47,324 bases of DNA, from the IMG/VR virus record IMGVR_UViG_3300025853_000157, positions 1 through 47,324 of that record; one strand, written 5' to 3'. How positions within the stretch are numbered: position 1 is the stretch's first letter; every line of letters begins with the position of its first letter. The DNA is from a virus. The position numbers were made by a program, and so were the translations under genes. Below the pieces are notes generated by a model. It was not told where the DNA came from and did not search any database. It was given only the letters and a program-made list of their open reading frames with translations. Shown here piece after piece: positions 9,079 through 18,648 of the stretch.

Positions 9079-10503
9079 TTAGTTTTGTGCCAAAATCAAC
9101 TCTCCACAACGAGTAACATCGTCAATCTGAACTCCACACTGATCGTGAACGATCATAGTGTAAGAATCTTTAGCGTTTGACATGATACCACCCTTGTTAG
9201 CTCCGTAAGGAGTTTGAAGACCTGATACGTACCCAAGTTTGTACCCACCTTTTTTGTGTACATACTTGATGTTAGCGTCACCTTTTGCACCACCGAAATC
9301 CAAGAATGTGAATCTCATAGACTCAATTGGAACTTGAAGTTCATCATGGTAGATATGGTTAATCTCACGATCATCATAAACTGGGTTGTGACGAAGTGTA
9401 AGAGTAATACCATTCGGGCCGCGATATTTAACGAATTGACCACCGAACTCCAAGTTAGAACCTGATCCCCCAATAAATTTAGAATCAACAGTCAAAAAAG
9501 GAGCTGAAGCGTTCATCATAGCTTGGTGGAATGCAAGCATTCCGTACTCACCTGTGTACGCAACAATGTTTCGGTTAGACATATCAACTCGTCCGAAGAA
9601 AATATCTAGAAGATATTCACGGATAAGTTTTTCACTAAGAGTGTTGTAGAAGTGTACGTGAGAATCCTCAAGTAGTTCCTGAACACCTGGGCCTGTACGC
9701 GCGATACGTCCATTAGCTCCAGCAACTGAAGACTGAGAACGTCCGTACCATAGACCTCTTTCTTTTTCTTTGTAGAACTGGATCCAATACTCGGCTTCAG
9801 CATACTTCAACCATTTGTAGTCTTTGTATACTTTTCCGTTAGCATCCATCAATGCAACAACCAGTGATTGGTTAGCAGCATCTCCAGTTACAGAGTATTC
9901 TTTACGGTATGTTGAAAGGTTCGAGCGAAGTTTCATTGGCATAGCGTAAGTAGTAGAACCAGATTGGTCACCACCTTCTTCATATACCGAGAACATTTTG
10001 CTCCACTGAACACCTGCAGCTTGTGCAGCAGCGCTTAGTGCATCTGTCTGAGAATCTGACATCAATCGTGCTACATACTCAAAACCAACCCCAGGGCCAG
10101 CAGCCGCAACAGGGCCAGATTGAATACGTACTAATTGACGACTTACTCCAGCAGAAGGAGAAATAACATCACCAGGTTTAAACCAGTCTTCATCAAGTGT
10201 AAGTGTGATTTCAGAAAGAGAAATACCACTTCCAGAAGCTGCAGCAGTTGCAACCAATGGACGTGTAGATGCTCCCATCATTTCCCACTCCCAATCAAAA
10301 GACGAAATTTCTTGGGTTCGACCCATACCTTTAGTCATTGCTGTAAGAGGATTATCAGCGACACGGGTAGCTGTGAACACTCTGGTGAGCACTTTATCAA
10401 ATTTATGCGGCTCAGCCATGAATGCAGCACCCAGGTGATTAACCTCTGTGAAATTAGCATGAAAAGGTCTGGTCAAGACCGCTAATTTAGATTGTGCTCT
10501 CAT
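9079..10503 (-). CDS. Major capsid protein (probable)
   Basis: 474 residues, neutral, Gly/Ala/Ser rich, with the aromatic and Gly pattern expected of an HK97-fold capsid subunit. It follows an acidic coiled-coil scaffold-like gene by 25 bases and comes downstream of terminase and portal, the canonical place for the capsid gene. Codon use is more regular than in neighbours, as expected for a very highly expressed gene. The N terminus (MRAQSKLAVLTRPFHANF...) has no obvious cleavable delta domain, which agrees with a separate scaffold protein. The HK97 fold itself cannot be demonstrated by eye; a structure prediction would show an A-domain and E-loop if the call is right. Confidence 0.75.
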   Translation of the reverse strand: MRAQSKLAVLTRPFHANFTEVNHLGAAFMAEPHKFDKVLTRVFTATRVADNPLTAMTKGMGRTQEISSFDWEWEMMGASTRPLVATAAASGSGISLSEITLTLDEDWFKPGDVISPSAGVSRQLVRIQSGPVAAAGPGVGFEYVARLMSDSQTDALSAAAQAAGVQWSKMFSVYEEGGDQSGSTTYAMPMKLRSNLSTYRKEYSVTGDAANQSLVVALMDANGKVYKDYKWLKYAEAEYWIQFYKEKERGLWYGRSQSSVAGANGRIARTGPGVQELLEDSHVHFYNTLSEKLIREYLLDIFFGRVDMSNRNIVAYTGEYGMLAFHQAMMNASAPFLTVDSKFIGGSGSNLEFGGQFVKYRGPNGITLTLRHNPVYDDREINHIYHDELQVPIESMRFTFLDFGGAKGDANIKYVHKKGGYKLGYVSGLQTPYGANKGGIMSNAKDSYTMIVHDQCGVQIDDVTRCGELILAQN

Positions 10504-10528
10504 TTTGTAAAAATTAGAATGTTAAAAA

Positions 10529-11764
10529 TTAAATCATCCAGGCATCACTAGAAGCTTTGCCTGTCTTTTTATTACCACCAAATTTAGCTTGTGTAGCAGT
10601 TTTTGATTTACTACGCTGAAGTTGGTCTTTAAGTTTAGATGATAAGTTAGTTGTAGTTTTTTTCTTAACTCCATCCAAACTAAAGTCTGTCATTCTCAAA
10701 TATGCTCTAAGAATAAAGTCATCAACATTCTTACCCGCTTCCATTTCGTCAGCTTGAAACTGAGTCACATATTGTGGCCCATTTGGAGTGTCAATTTTTA
10801 CAGTATTATCAGTCATATAAGAGATAAGATCCTTTTTTACCTTTCTACTCATAGGAAATCCTTTGATTTCTGGAGAATCGGTAATGGTCTTTTGTATATC
10901 ATTAAGCACTTCTTGTCTTTTTTGAAGCTTTTCTGCCTGTTCTTGCTCTTGTTTTTGTGCTAATTGCTTCTTTTGAGCATCATAATAAGCAGAAAGTTTC
11001 TGTTGTGCTTTCTTAGATTGCTGTTCTAGCTTGCCTAAGTCTTCGTAATCTTGCAAAGTTTCTTGAATATCTTCTGAACTATCACCTCTTAGCCTTAAAA
11101 ACTCTTGTAATACAGCTCTTTGGTTAGAAATATTCTTTTGTCCTTCAAGATTTACTCTTGTAACATCGGGAGCAGAGTACACATTTGTAAAATCTGATAC
11201 TGATCCTCCTTGCATTAAGTGTCTTAGCAAGTCTTTCCCTTCTTGAGGTAACGCTCTTTGGAACAATTCAATTTCTTCTTTTACTCTACTCTCAATAGTA
11301 CCAGCAAAAGCATCCATTAGTCCTTCTTCACTAGCTTCAAAGTCTTCAGGAAGATCAAGAAGTTCGTTTTCGTTTAGCATTTTAGCAAATACAGAAAACT
11401 CATTGTCTTCTTCTTCTGTTTCCTCAACTACTTCTTCTTTCTTTTTAGAAGTTTTCTCTTCTGTCTCTTCTTCCTCCTCAGATTCTTCTTCTAATTCATC
11501 TCCTGGGTCAAACTCAGGAAGTTCTTCCTCCTCCTCCTCAATCTCTTCAGCTTTAGGAGTTTCTTTTTTCTTAGGAGTTTCCTCTTCTTCGAAGTCATCG
11601 AACATGTCTTGTTTTGCTTTTCCTTTAGGAGCATCAAAGTCAAGAACAGGCTCTTCTGTTGAAGATTTAGGTTCTTCAATTAAAGAGTCAAGATTGGAAT
11701 CGTCAATATCCCAGATCTCTAGATCATTTGTGATTGGTTTTGAATCTAAAGTTTCTTTACTCAT
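10529..11764 (-). CDS. Acidic coiled-coil protein, probable scaffold
   Basis: 411 residues. The first ~130 residues are extremely acidic (long Glu/Asp runs interrupted by Lys-rich patches), followed by a helical middle with long coiled-coil potential (EQQSKKAQQKLSAYYDAQ, KKQLAQKQEQEQAEKLQKR) and a basic C-terminal tail (KLKDQLQRSKSKTATQAKFG, then NKKTGKASSDAWMI). Disordered acidic N terminus, coiled coil and basic capsid-binding tail directly upstream of the capsid gene are typical of scaffolding proteins. It is the first gene after a promoter-like site and terminator at 11.78-11.87 kb, so it probably heads the capsid operon. Confidence 0.75.
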   Translation of the reverse strand: MSKETLDSKPITNDLEIWDIDDSNLDSLIEEPKSSTEEPVLDFDAPKGKAKQDMFDDFEEEETPKKKETPKAEEIEEEEEELPEFDPGDELEEESEEEEETEEKTSKKKEEVVEETEEEDNEFSVFAKMLNENELLDLPEDFEASEEGLMDAFAGTIESRVKEEIELFQRALPQEGKDLLRHLMQGGSVSDFTNVYSAPDVTRVNLEGQKNISNQRAVLQEFLRLRGDSSEDIQETLQDYEDLGKLEQQSKKAQQKLSAYYDAQKKQLAQKQEQEQAEKLQKRQEVLNDIQKTITDSPEIKGFPMSRKVKKDLISYMTDNTVKIDTPNGPQYVTQFQADEMEAGKNVDDFILRAYLRMTDFSLDGVKKKTTTNLSSKLKDQLQRSKSKTATQAKFGGNKKTGKASSDAWMI

Positions 11765-11782
11765 TGTGTTTAAAATTGATTA

Positions 11783-11790
11783 CAAAAATA
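11783..11790 (-). promoter_or_regulatory. Bacteroidota -7 box of the capsid operon
   Basis: On the minus strand the bases read TATTTTTG, a full match to the Bacteroidota -7 consensus TAnnTTTG, 19-26 bases upstream of the scaffold-like gene start. A TTTG occurs 24 bases further upstream (11815-11818), somewhat longer than the usual 19-21 spacing, so the -33 element is uncertain. Confidence 0.5.
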
Positions 11791-11809
11791 ATTTAGTTTA
11801 TATCAATAT

Positions 11810-11828
11810 CATAACAAAAACTGTTATG
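11810..11828. promoter_or_regulatory. Perfect inverted repeat at the capsid promoter
   Basis: CATAACA (11810-11816) and TGTTATG (11822-11828) form a perfect 7-bp inverted repeat around AAAAC. It overlaps the expected -33 region of the capsid operon promoter, a typical place for a repressor or activator site. It could also act as a weak RNA hairpin, but it has little GC. Confidence 0.4.
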
Positions 11829-11850
11829 TAAATTGCTTTTAAAAATTTTC

Positions 11851-11866
11851 TATAGCCAAAGCTATA
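11851..11866 (-). terminator. Terminator after the 1383-residue protein gene
   Basis: TATAGC-CAAA-GCTATA is a perfect 6-bp stem; read on the minus strand it is followed by GAAAATTTTT. It starts two bases after the stop of the large upstream gene and would separate it from the capsid operon. Confidence 0.55.
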
Positions 11867-11867
11867 T

Positions 11868-14800
11868 TTATTTATCAGATCCATTAACTGTTACTGCAGG
11901 TAAACCCATATATAAATACTCAGGTCTGTTAGGTTCTCTGTTAAATTCCCACATAAGAGCATCATTATCATAGAAATTATGTGGCCCTGCCATAAATCCA
12001 CCATCTTCTCTCCACACACCTCCTATATATTCACTACCGCCTTTTTGTTTACTATACTTAGACTCTGCAGAAAAGGTAGGATGGTTTGGTTTTTTAAATG
12101 TATCTGAGCCATGATTATCTGGATCTGAATTATTTTTCCATTGCCCTGATTTCCAATAACCTTGTATATCGTATACACCAATATCACGAGGATTACCAAA
12201 ACCTGCTTCTAACCATAATTTATAATGAATTTTTTCTATAGGAGTTAGTTCTGTATTAAACTTGTCAGCAAAAGCATCTTCTATACGCATGTACGTATCA
12301 TCACCAGGCTCTGCATATTTTAAAAGTTTATTCATATAATCATCTCTATATGGCTGTCTAGACTGAAGTGCATTTGCAAACGGATCTTCAGGGTCAGTTA
12401 CTTCTCCTCCTTCTTGAAACTCGTCTAAATCTTTTAATTCTAGCTCTTGCTGACGTATATCTTCTTCTAGAGCCCTTTGATATTCTTCTTCCGCAAAAGT
12501 CCGTTTAGGATTTACTGGTAATCTGTTATATATCTCAAAAGGAGTTCCTCCAAGTCCTTCTGTAATCCCTTCTACACCAGATTGAATATGTTCAGGAAAA
12601 TCATATTTATCATAATATGAATAATACTCTTCTTTAGTTTCTGGATCAATACCTTTTCCTATTTGAAAAGTGCCTAAAGCAGAATATTCATTGTAACCAG
12701 ATTCATCCATATTTTCCCAATCCCAAGGAAGATCTGCTTCACTAAACTCAACCATTTTGTTTAATGGGATATCTTGTGTTTTAGCAAATTTTAAAATCTG
12801 TCTTTCTAATTTAGGATCTAGTTTATAATAAACTGCGTCAGGATTTTTTGCTATAGAAGGTTTATTAGGAGAGAGAGAAAAATATTTAGGATTTAGATTT
12901 ATATCTAAATACTGTTTAAAAGCTTCTTCGCTTCTAGGATCTACAAAAGTTGTTCGTGGAGAAACATCTGTATCCTTACCTATACGCAATGCATTAAAAT
13001 AATTATCTAATGTTGAGTATGCAGAAGGTATTATAAGATTATATATATCCTCTGCTTTTTTTCTACGCTCAAACTCTTGTTGAGCTTCTTCTTTAGATAT
13101 AGGCCCATTTGGATATGCTAAAGGTTGCGGATCAGTAACTTCTCCTCCATCTTCTTTGTAAATATTAGGATTAGTCATATCAAACATACCATCATTTCCA
13201 TATGTAGATTTAACAAAATTACCAGGTCTATTATTTACCATTAATACACTTCCAAAAGATTCATCATATATATCTCTAAGTAATGCATTATCTATGTCTA
13301 ACTCAATAATTTTTTCTAAAATATCATCTGTGGCAGGGTTAGTTCCTTTAAACGCTTGGTTTAATTTATCAGTAACAGCCTTTTTTCCTGAAGATATATT
13401 TACTGTGTTTGGAGTATAATTTTCAAATCTTTTGAGATTATCTTTAGTGTTTTGCAAAGTTTCTTCTAATAATTTCTTTCTATGAGGATCTGTTTCATTT
13501 ATAATTTCTTTTTCTAATATAGGTATACGTTTTTTATTACCTTTAATATTTAAATCTATATATTTGTTTAAATCCCTATTTAAATCTAAATGTCCCCAAT
13601 CCTGACCTAATAAATTAGTAAAGTCAGCCGCATTATCTGAGTTTTTAACATATAATTCGTGAATTCCACCAAAGTTACCATGTTCAGGAGAAGCGATTGT
13701 TTTAGGATTGTCTATATAATGAGCGTACTTTTCTGCCTGTGACTTATCTAAAGAAGTAAATACTTTTTGTTTTATCTCAGGAAAATGATGTTGAGTTCCT
13801 CTATAGGCATAATAAGGATCTATTTCTCCAAAAGCAGCTCTAAAGTTTTTACTTCGCTGTTGTACAAACTGTTCTGGGGTACCTGTAAACTCAGAACCGT
13901 CAGGATTTTTCATCCAAGTACCTTCTTTTTTTGAAAGAGCCTCGATAGTATTATACTCTTCTATAAGTTCTTTATTATCTGGAATTTCTTTATTCCATTT
14001 TCCCCAATCTATTTCTGATTTAAAATTTTTAGGAATTTTAGAAGATTTAAAAAAAGACTTGAGTTTATTTAAATAGGGTTTTACTCTATTTACAATAGGG
14101 CCTGCAGCTCCTGGAAGTGCAGCAAATAATGAATACAATGCAGCATCTCCATAATTACCTTCATTAAGATGATACCCTATACTGGAAAAATCTGCATCTG
14201 GTGTATATGCAAGAGGGTTTGTGGGATCATCTCTATACTTTTGCATACGATCTTCTATAGACCCTCTTTGTTCATCAAATAACTGTCTAGCAAAATTTTG
14301 AACTTCTGCGTTTCTTTTTTGTTGATTATAAAAAGAAGAGTTATCAAGAATTGGATCATTCCAATTATATTTTATTTGGTCTGGTTGTATTGTTACTTCA
14401 GGCAACATGCCACCAGAATAAACTTTCCCTTCAGTTTGATATTTAGGTAATTGATACCCATTTTGAGCTTTTACAAGTCCTCCTTGCTGTAATTGAGGTA
14501 AGCCTACATTTTTCTTAAAATCTGCGTAAGAATTAAACCCACTGTTTTTAGCCATAGCATTTTCAAGTTCAGCTATGCTTTTACTTCCAGGCTTTCTTCT
14601 TTTTAGTGATTTATATTTTTCTAATTCTGCTAATTGTATTTCTTTAGGATATTTAAGTAAGTTTTCAAATTCAAAGCTATCAGGATAAAGGTCAAACACA
14701 TCTTTAGAAAGGCGGGAGTTGCCTGACCTTTCAATTGTATGGAGAGGAGTATTGCCGTGAATTTTACTACTACCCCCTCCAAAAGGCGATCCTATTGTTT

Positions 14801-16019
14801 TTAAAACTGGATCTTCTACTTGATAATACATACCAGTTTTTTCATCATAGACATTTTTTAGAACAGGTTTATAATTACTAGCAGGCTTATAGAGCGCAAC
14901 ATCTTTTCCTTCCTTCCAATTCTTTTCTAAATACCTTTCAAACAAATCTTTTCCACTCTCATCCCCTTCTTTTTTACTGTATGAATTTACTATGCTTTCA
15001 AATTCATCATTTGTAGTATTTGGGTAATACTTAACATTTTTTTGATTAGTATTTTTAATTATATCCTCGTACAGTTTTTTATCCCTAGTAAGTATTAAAG
15101 ACCCTTCAGGCACCTCCATATTTTTTGAATTATAAAAAAATGTATCTGTAGGGTCAAAATCTAAGGCATATCCTTTTTTTGACAAGGATTCATAATCACT
15201 AATAATAGCTGTAGATTTACCTTTCCAACTACCATGACCAGGATCTCCTATATGCCCATAAGACCAATGTGAAGTATTTCTATTAACGGTAGTATTAGAA
15301 AGTCCACTTTCTGTCATTACAGTATACGGCTCTACATTATTAAATAATTTTCCGTCTTTAACTACAAGATTATTTTTATCTAATACTCTAGTCAAAGGAA
15401 CTTTACTTTGTAACTCTTTTGTCTTTTGTGTAAAAGCTATATCATCTTGAGCTGTTTTTATTTTCTTTGAATCTAAAATTAAATTATCTGAAGATGCTAA
15501 AGATTTTTCTTTAATTTGTTGCACTTTTGGCAGTACTTCTTCTATTAAATCTGGATTTAAAGTTGCTTCATCTAAGCTAGTAGCTAAAGTTTTACTAAGA
15601 TTTTTATTTCTAGGGTTTAAATAAGATTTTACTTTATTTACTACGGGACCTGCAGCTCCTGGAAGTAATCCAAAACCAGCATAAAGTGCAGCATCAGTGT
15701 ACTTACCTTGGTCATAATGATCTGCTGCATTAATAAAGTCTGGTATAGGATTAACCATTGAAGCAGCATCTAAAGCAAATCTTCTGCCCTCTTCTGCTGT
15801 ATCTCCATATCCTAACAATCCAAGAAAAAAATTTTTCTCTTTCCTAAGACCTTTTGCATCTACGAACTTTCCTACATCAGATTTTTCAAAGTCTTCCCAC
15901 CAATCTCCAAAACTTGTTTCTTTTATAGGTTCAGTAGCATATTTTTCTACTCTACCTTTATCTTGGTATTTAGGCAATAAATATCCCTTAGCTCTTTTTT
16001 TAGATTTACGTTTAGCCAT
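11868..16019 (-). CDS. Mosaic polyvalent-type virion protein with ADP-ribosyltransferase-like segment
   Basis: 1383 residues, no signal peptide. It contains a duplicated block: residues ~13-20 and ~522-529 (YLLPKYQ / YQLPKYQ), and ~107-134 and ~624-651 (DAALYAGFGLLPGAAGPVVN / DAALYSLFAALPGAAGPIVN), each with a membrane-active-looking Gly/Ala stretch as in pre-toxin regions of polymorphic toxins. Residues ~736-766 (YYAYRGT, FTS at 754-756, AEKYA) followed by GGIHELYV recall R-S-E type ADP-ribosyltransferases. Near the C terminus ~1240-1345 (FNTELTPIEKIHYKLWL, YDIQGYWKSG, DTFKKPNHPTFS) is a module seen in other tailed-phage virion proteins. Linkers repeat the motif [EQ]-x-G-G-E-V-T-D-P. Position between portal and scaffold fits an injected cargo protein. 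Domain calls are by pattern only. Confidence 0.75.
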   Translation of the reverse strand: MAKRKSKKRAKGYLLPKYQDKGRVEKYATEPIKETSFGDWWEDFEKSDVGKFVDAKGLRKEKNFFLGLLGYGDTAEEGRRFALDAASMVNPIPDFINAADHYDQGKYTDAALYAGFGLLPGAAGPVVNKVKSYLNPRNKNLSKTLATSLDEATLNPDLIEEVLPKVQQIKEKSLASSDNLILDSKKIKTAQDDIAFTQKTKELQSKVPLTRVLDKNNLVVKDGKLFNNVEPYTVMTESGLSNTTVNRNTSHWSYGHIGDPGHGSWKGKSTAIISDYESLSKKGYALDFDPTDTFFYNSKNMEVPEGSLILTRDKKLYEDIIKNTNQKNVKYYPNTTNDEFESIVNSYSKKEGDESGKDLFERYLEKNWKEGKDVALYKPASNYKPVLKNVYDEKTGMYYQVEDPVLKTIGSPFGGGSSKIHGNTPLHTIERSGNSRLSKDVFDLYPDSFEFENLLKYPKEIQLAELEKYKSLKRRKPGSKSIAELENAMAKNSGFNSYADFKKNVGLPQLQQGGLVKAQNGYQLPKYQTEGKVYSGGMLPEVTIQPDQIKYNWNDPILDNSSFYNQQKRNAEVQNFARQLFDEQRGSIEDRMQKYRDDPTNPLAYTPDADFSSIGYHLNEGNYGDAALYSLFAALPGAAGPIVNRVKPYLNKLKSFFKSSKIPKNFKSEIDWGKWNKEIPDNKELIEEYNTIEALSKKEGTWMKNPDGSEFTGTPEQFVQQRSKNFRAAFGEIDPYYAYRGTQHHFPEIKQKVFTSLDKSQAEKYAHYIDNPKTIASPEHGNFGGIHELYVKNSDNAADFTNLLGQDWGHLDLNRDLNKYIDLNIKGNKKRIPILEKEIINETDPHRKKLLEETLQNTKDNLKRFENYTPNTVNISSGKKAVTDKLNQAFKGTNPATDDILEKIIELDIDNALLRDIYDESFGSVLMVNNRPGNFVKSTYGNDGMFDMTNPNIYKEDGGEVTDPQPLAYPNGPISKEEAQQEFERRKKAEDIYNLIIPSAYSTLDNYFNALRIGKDTDVSPRTTFVDPRSEEAFKQYLDINLNPKYFSLSPNKPSIAKNPDAVYYKLDPKLERQILKFAKTQDIPLNKMVEFSEADLPWDWENMDESGYNEYSALGTFQIGKGIDPETKEEYYSYYDKYDFPEHIQSGVEGITEGLGGTPFEIYNRLPVNPKRTFAEEEYQRALEEDIRQQELELKDLDEFQEGGEVTDPEDPFANALQSRQPYRDDYMNKLLKYAEPGDDTYMRIEDAFADKFNTELTPIEKIHYKLWLEAGFGNPRDIGVYDIQGYWKSGQWKNNSDPDNHGSDTFKKPNHPTFSAESKYSKQKGGSEYIGGVWREDGGFMAGPHNFYDNDALMWEFNREPNRPEYLYMGLPAVTVNGSDK

Positions 16020-16185
16020 TTCGTTTACGTGTTTTTCTTTGGGATACTCTTCTTTCTGGATCTTTACCAGCAGCTATTGCACAATACCCATCTTCACAAT
16101 AACATTGCCTAGGGTGTGTTTCACACCATCTAGTTTTTACTTTTTGCTCTTCTGTCTTTATCTTTCTCTTCTCTGTCCTGGGCAC
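16012..16185 (-). CDS. Small Cys-rich protein bridging portal and mosaic gene
   Basis: A frame of up to 57 codons begins at GTG 16183-16185 inside the end of the portal gene and ends at TAA 16012-16014, overlapping the next ATG by 8 bases. It fills the otherwise empty gap of about 110 bases. The product has a metal-site-like spacing WCETHPRQCYCEDGYCA and a basic tail (RRVSQRKTRKRNG). The tidy overlap at both ends and the cysteine cluster argue for a real gene. The start is uncertain because no ATG is available. Confidence 0.45.
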   Translation of the reverse strand: MPRTEKRKIKTEEQKVKTRWCETHPRQCYCEDGYCAIAAGKDPERRVSQRKTRKRNG

Positions 16186-18601
16186 GTTTCTTTTCTTCTA
16201 GTTCCTTTTTGGTTTTCATTTCTTTTTCTTTGATATCAAGCTTACGATTTTCTACATCAAGTTTCTTTTCGTTGAACTCTGTTTGAGTTCTAAGCCTTTC
16301 AATTTCAAGTTGATCAGGTACACCATTATCGTTTATATCTTGATCCATTTGCCCTTTGAATGCATTGATTTCTGCTACACGTATTTTAGTTTCATTGTCT
16401 AGATCAATTTTATATTTGTCAAGTGCATTTTTCTCATCAGCAATTTGTTTTTGTATTTGAGCTTGTTGCATTTGAGCTTGTTGCTGTTGCTGTTGCATTT
16501 GAGCTTCACGTTCTCTACGTGTATCTTCTGCTTTTTCAAGCAACGTTCTCATTTCACTAGTAGACTCACTTGAGAATAGTTTAACAATATCGGATAGTTC
16601 TGCCTGTTGATTTTGTAGTGCCGCATGCGCGAGTTGTCTCATTGTCAAGAATATCTCTTGATCTCTAGCAGAATCAGATATAAATATGTTAAAATTAGAC
16701 TCTGTAAGTTGTGCAGGTTCTATTTTTAGAAGGTTTACAGTAGAATCATCTAGTACGTATTGTATCTTTTTTATATCACTGTCAGCCCAAGCTACTTTTG
16801 TAGTATCAATAAGAGCTGTAAGAAGCTCTGCTTTTAGTTGATTGTGTGCGTAGAACCACTCTTCTGTAATATGAGAAGATTGTACAACAGCTTGTTGTGT
16901 ATTACCAACAAGTTCATTTGCAGATACTTGACCTTCTCTTTGTTTAGTTACTCCTGATACTTCAGAACATTGCTGCTCTAGATATTCTAGTAAACCTATT
17001 TTCTGCTGTATGGTCTGGGCCATTGATAGATCAATAGCTTGCCATTGATTAAAGTTAGATGGTTTATTACGCTGACCTTCTTCGTTAGGATTAATGAAGG
17101 CCATTCCCATAGCATCAAAATAGTACAACCATTTTTCCATGTCAACTCCAAGAGAAGACGGTATCTGATTTATATCTACTAAGAATTTTTTTCCTTTGTC
17201 TGCTGCTAAATCTAGTTCTAGTCTGTACATAATAATATTATACAGATATTGATACGGTTTCATTCTATCAATCATAGACACAGGAGCAGCATTAAGGTTA
17301 TTATACGCTATACCTACATAGCCAAGTTTAGCAGAGTGTAGGTTATCCATATCTTTAAACTGATTAGGCTTAGGTCTAATATTTACATAGACATCATCGC
17401 CTATTTTAGTTCCTTCCCATATTTCAGGTACCCATTCCCATCTAATATCTATATCACCAGCATCTTGGTTCATTTTATAAGTCTCATCAACAATTGTTTC
17501 TTGTTCTTCAAGTTCTTCATCTAAGAACTTTAAGAAACCTATCTTACGCAAAGACCTCCACTCACAGTGGACTACTTTTAAATATCTAGAGCCCTCTGGA
17601 GTGGATTCATCCCCATCCCATTCAAATGGATAATTAGAGTCAAAGAAGTTGTCATCTGAATCATAGTGGAATTCGGTAGAGCCGAGTGGATGGGAAGCAC
17701 CGATAAGAGAGGTATCGGTATAGAGATCTTTGATTTGAGTTTCTGTAAGATACTCTCCAAAAGTATCTGCTACAGATCCTGGGGTCATTCTCATTACATA
17801 CTTAGCCCATTGACCGTCTTGTATGTAGTCTATATCAGGATCTTTGTCGTATTCAAAATAAAGAGGATTTACAACTCTAACATCTGGTTCTCCATTTACA
17901 ATACCTGTCCAATAGATTTCTTCGCCAGAAATTAAAGCATGTTTCCATCCTTTATTAAATTTTTCTCTAAGTCGTTGAGACTTTTTCATATAGTTCAAGA
18001 TCTGGGTAGCCATAATCTCTCTTGAACCTTGATAAGTTCTTTTCATATACTCATCAATCTGTGGAGGTGTCATGGCTTGTTGTATCTCAGCCATTTTTTG
18101 CTGTTCTGCTTGAACTGCTTCAGGATCACGCGCATCTTCTGGCCCTCCAAACTGCCCAATACCTTGAGCAGCCATAGCCTCTTGAACTTTCATTTGTATC
18201 TGCTCACGCATGTACTGATCAACAAGTTCTTTCTTTTCTCGTTCTCTATCAGTAATTGCATCTGGGTTATTAGATACAACTTTAAAATTAAAAGGTCTTT
18301 TTATTTCTTCTCCAAATAAAACTCGGAGTTTAGCAGACATAATATCGTAATGTCGCATTTCTGCAGGCATCTCACCTACAGCATCTCCATAGGGAGCACA
18401 GACATACTCAAAATCATTCTTAGATAACTTACCATTAAATAAATCGTAGTTGGCTCGTTTACGATCCCAATCAACACGACCATCAAAACTAAGAGAGTCA
18501 TACTTATCTATCTCGTCAACAACTTCCTTACCCCAGGCATTGTTGTTTTTAGTTTTTTGCTTTTGTGTAAGCCTTTGTTGTGGAAAAGAATAACTACCCA
18601 T
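16130..18601 (-). CDS. Portal protein
   Basis: 823 residues, within the size range of the large portals of crAss-like and related phages. The N-terminal third (NYDLFNGKLSKNDFEYVCAP, RHYDIMSAKLRVLFGEEIKR, PFNFKVVSNNPDAI) is the typical start of these portals. The middle has the beta-rich region ending in NELVGNTQQAVVQSS, a helix-breaking segment expected near the tunnel loop. The C-terminal ~150 residues are a Gln-rich then Lys/Glu-rich coiled coil (MQQQQQQAQMQQAQIQ). It lies 47 bases after the terminase. In the virion twelve copies would form the DNA channel at one capsid vertex (family knowledge). Confidence 0.9.
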   Translation of the reverse strand: MGSYSFPQQRLTQKQKTKNNNAWGKEVVDEIDKYDSLSFDGRVDWDRKRANYDLFNGKLSKNDFEYVCAPYGDAVGEMPAEMRHYDIMSAKLRVLFGEEIKRPFNFKVVSNNPDAITDREREKKELVDQYMREQIQMKVQEAMAAQGIGQFGGPEDARDPEAVQAEQQKMAEIQQAMTPPQIDEYMKRTYQGSREIMATQILNYMKKSQRLREKFNKGWKHALISGEEIYWTGIVNGEPDVRVVNPLYFEYDKDPDIDYIQDGQWAKYVMRMTPGSVADTFGEYLTETQIKDLYTDTSLIGASHPLGSTEFHYDSDDNFFDSNYPFEWDGDESTPEGSRYLKVVHCEWRSLRKIGFLKFLDEELEEQETIVDETYKMNQDAGDIDIRWEWVPEIWEGTKIGDDVYVNIRPKPNQFKDMDNLHSAKLGYVGIAYNNLNAAPVSMIDRMKPYQYLYNIIMYRLELDLAADKGKKFLVDINQIPSSLGVDMEKWLYYFDAMGMAFINPNEEGQRNKPSNFNQWQAIDLSMAQTIQQKIGLLEYLEQQCSEVSGVTKQREGQVSANELVGNTQQAVVQSSHITEEWFYAHNQLKAELLTALIDTTKVAWADSDIKKIQYVLDDSTVNLLKIEPAQLTESNFNIFISDSARDQEIFLTMRQLAHAALQNQQAELSDIVKLFSSESTSEMRTLLEKAEDTRREREAQMQQQQQQAQMQQAQIQKQIADEKNALDKYKIDLDNETKIRVAEINAFKGQMDQDINDNGVPDQLEIERLRTQTEFNEKKLDVENRKLDIKEKEMKTKKELEEKKRAQDREEKDKDRRAKSKN

Positions 18602-18648
18602 AGTATGGATTTAATTTAGAACTAAATATTAAAATATGACAAAATTAT

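Noticed and set aside
11403-11831. Plus-strand frame with poly-Ser product
   Set aside because: It is the complement of the Glu/Asp-rich part of the scaffold gene; GAA/GAT runs read as Ser codons backwards.
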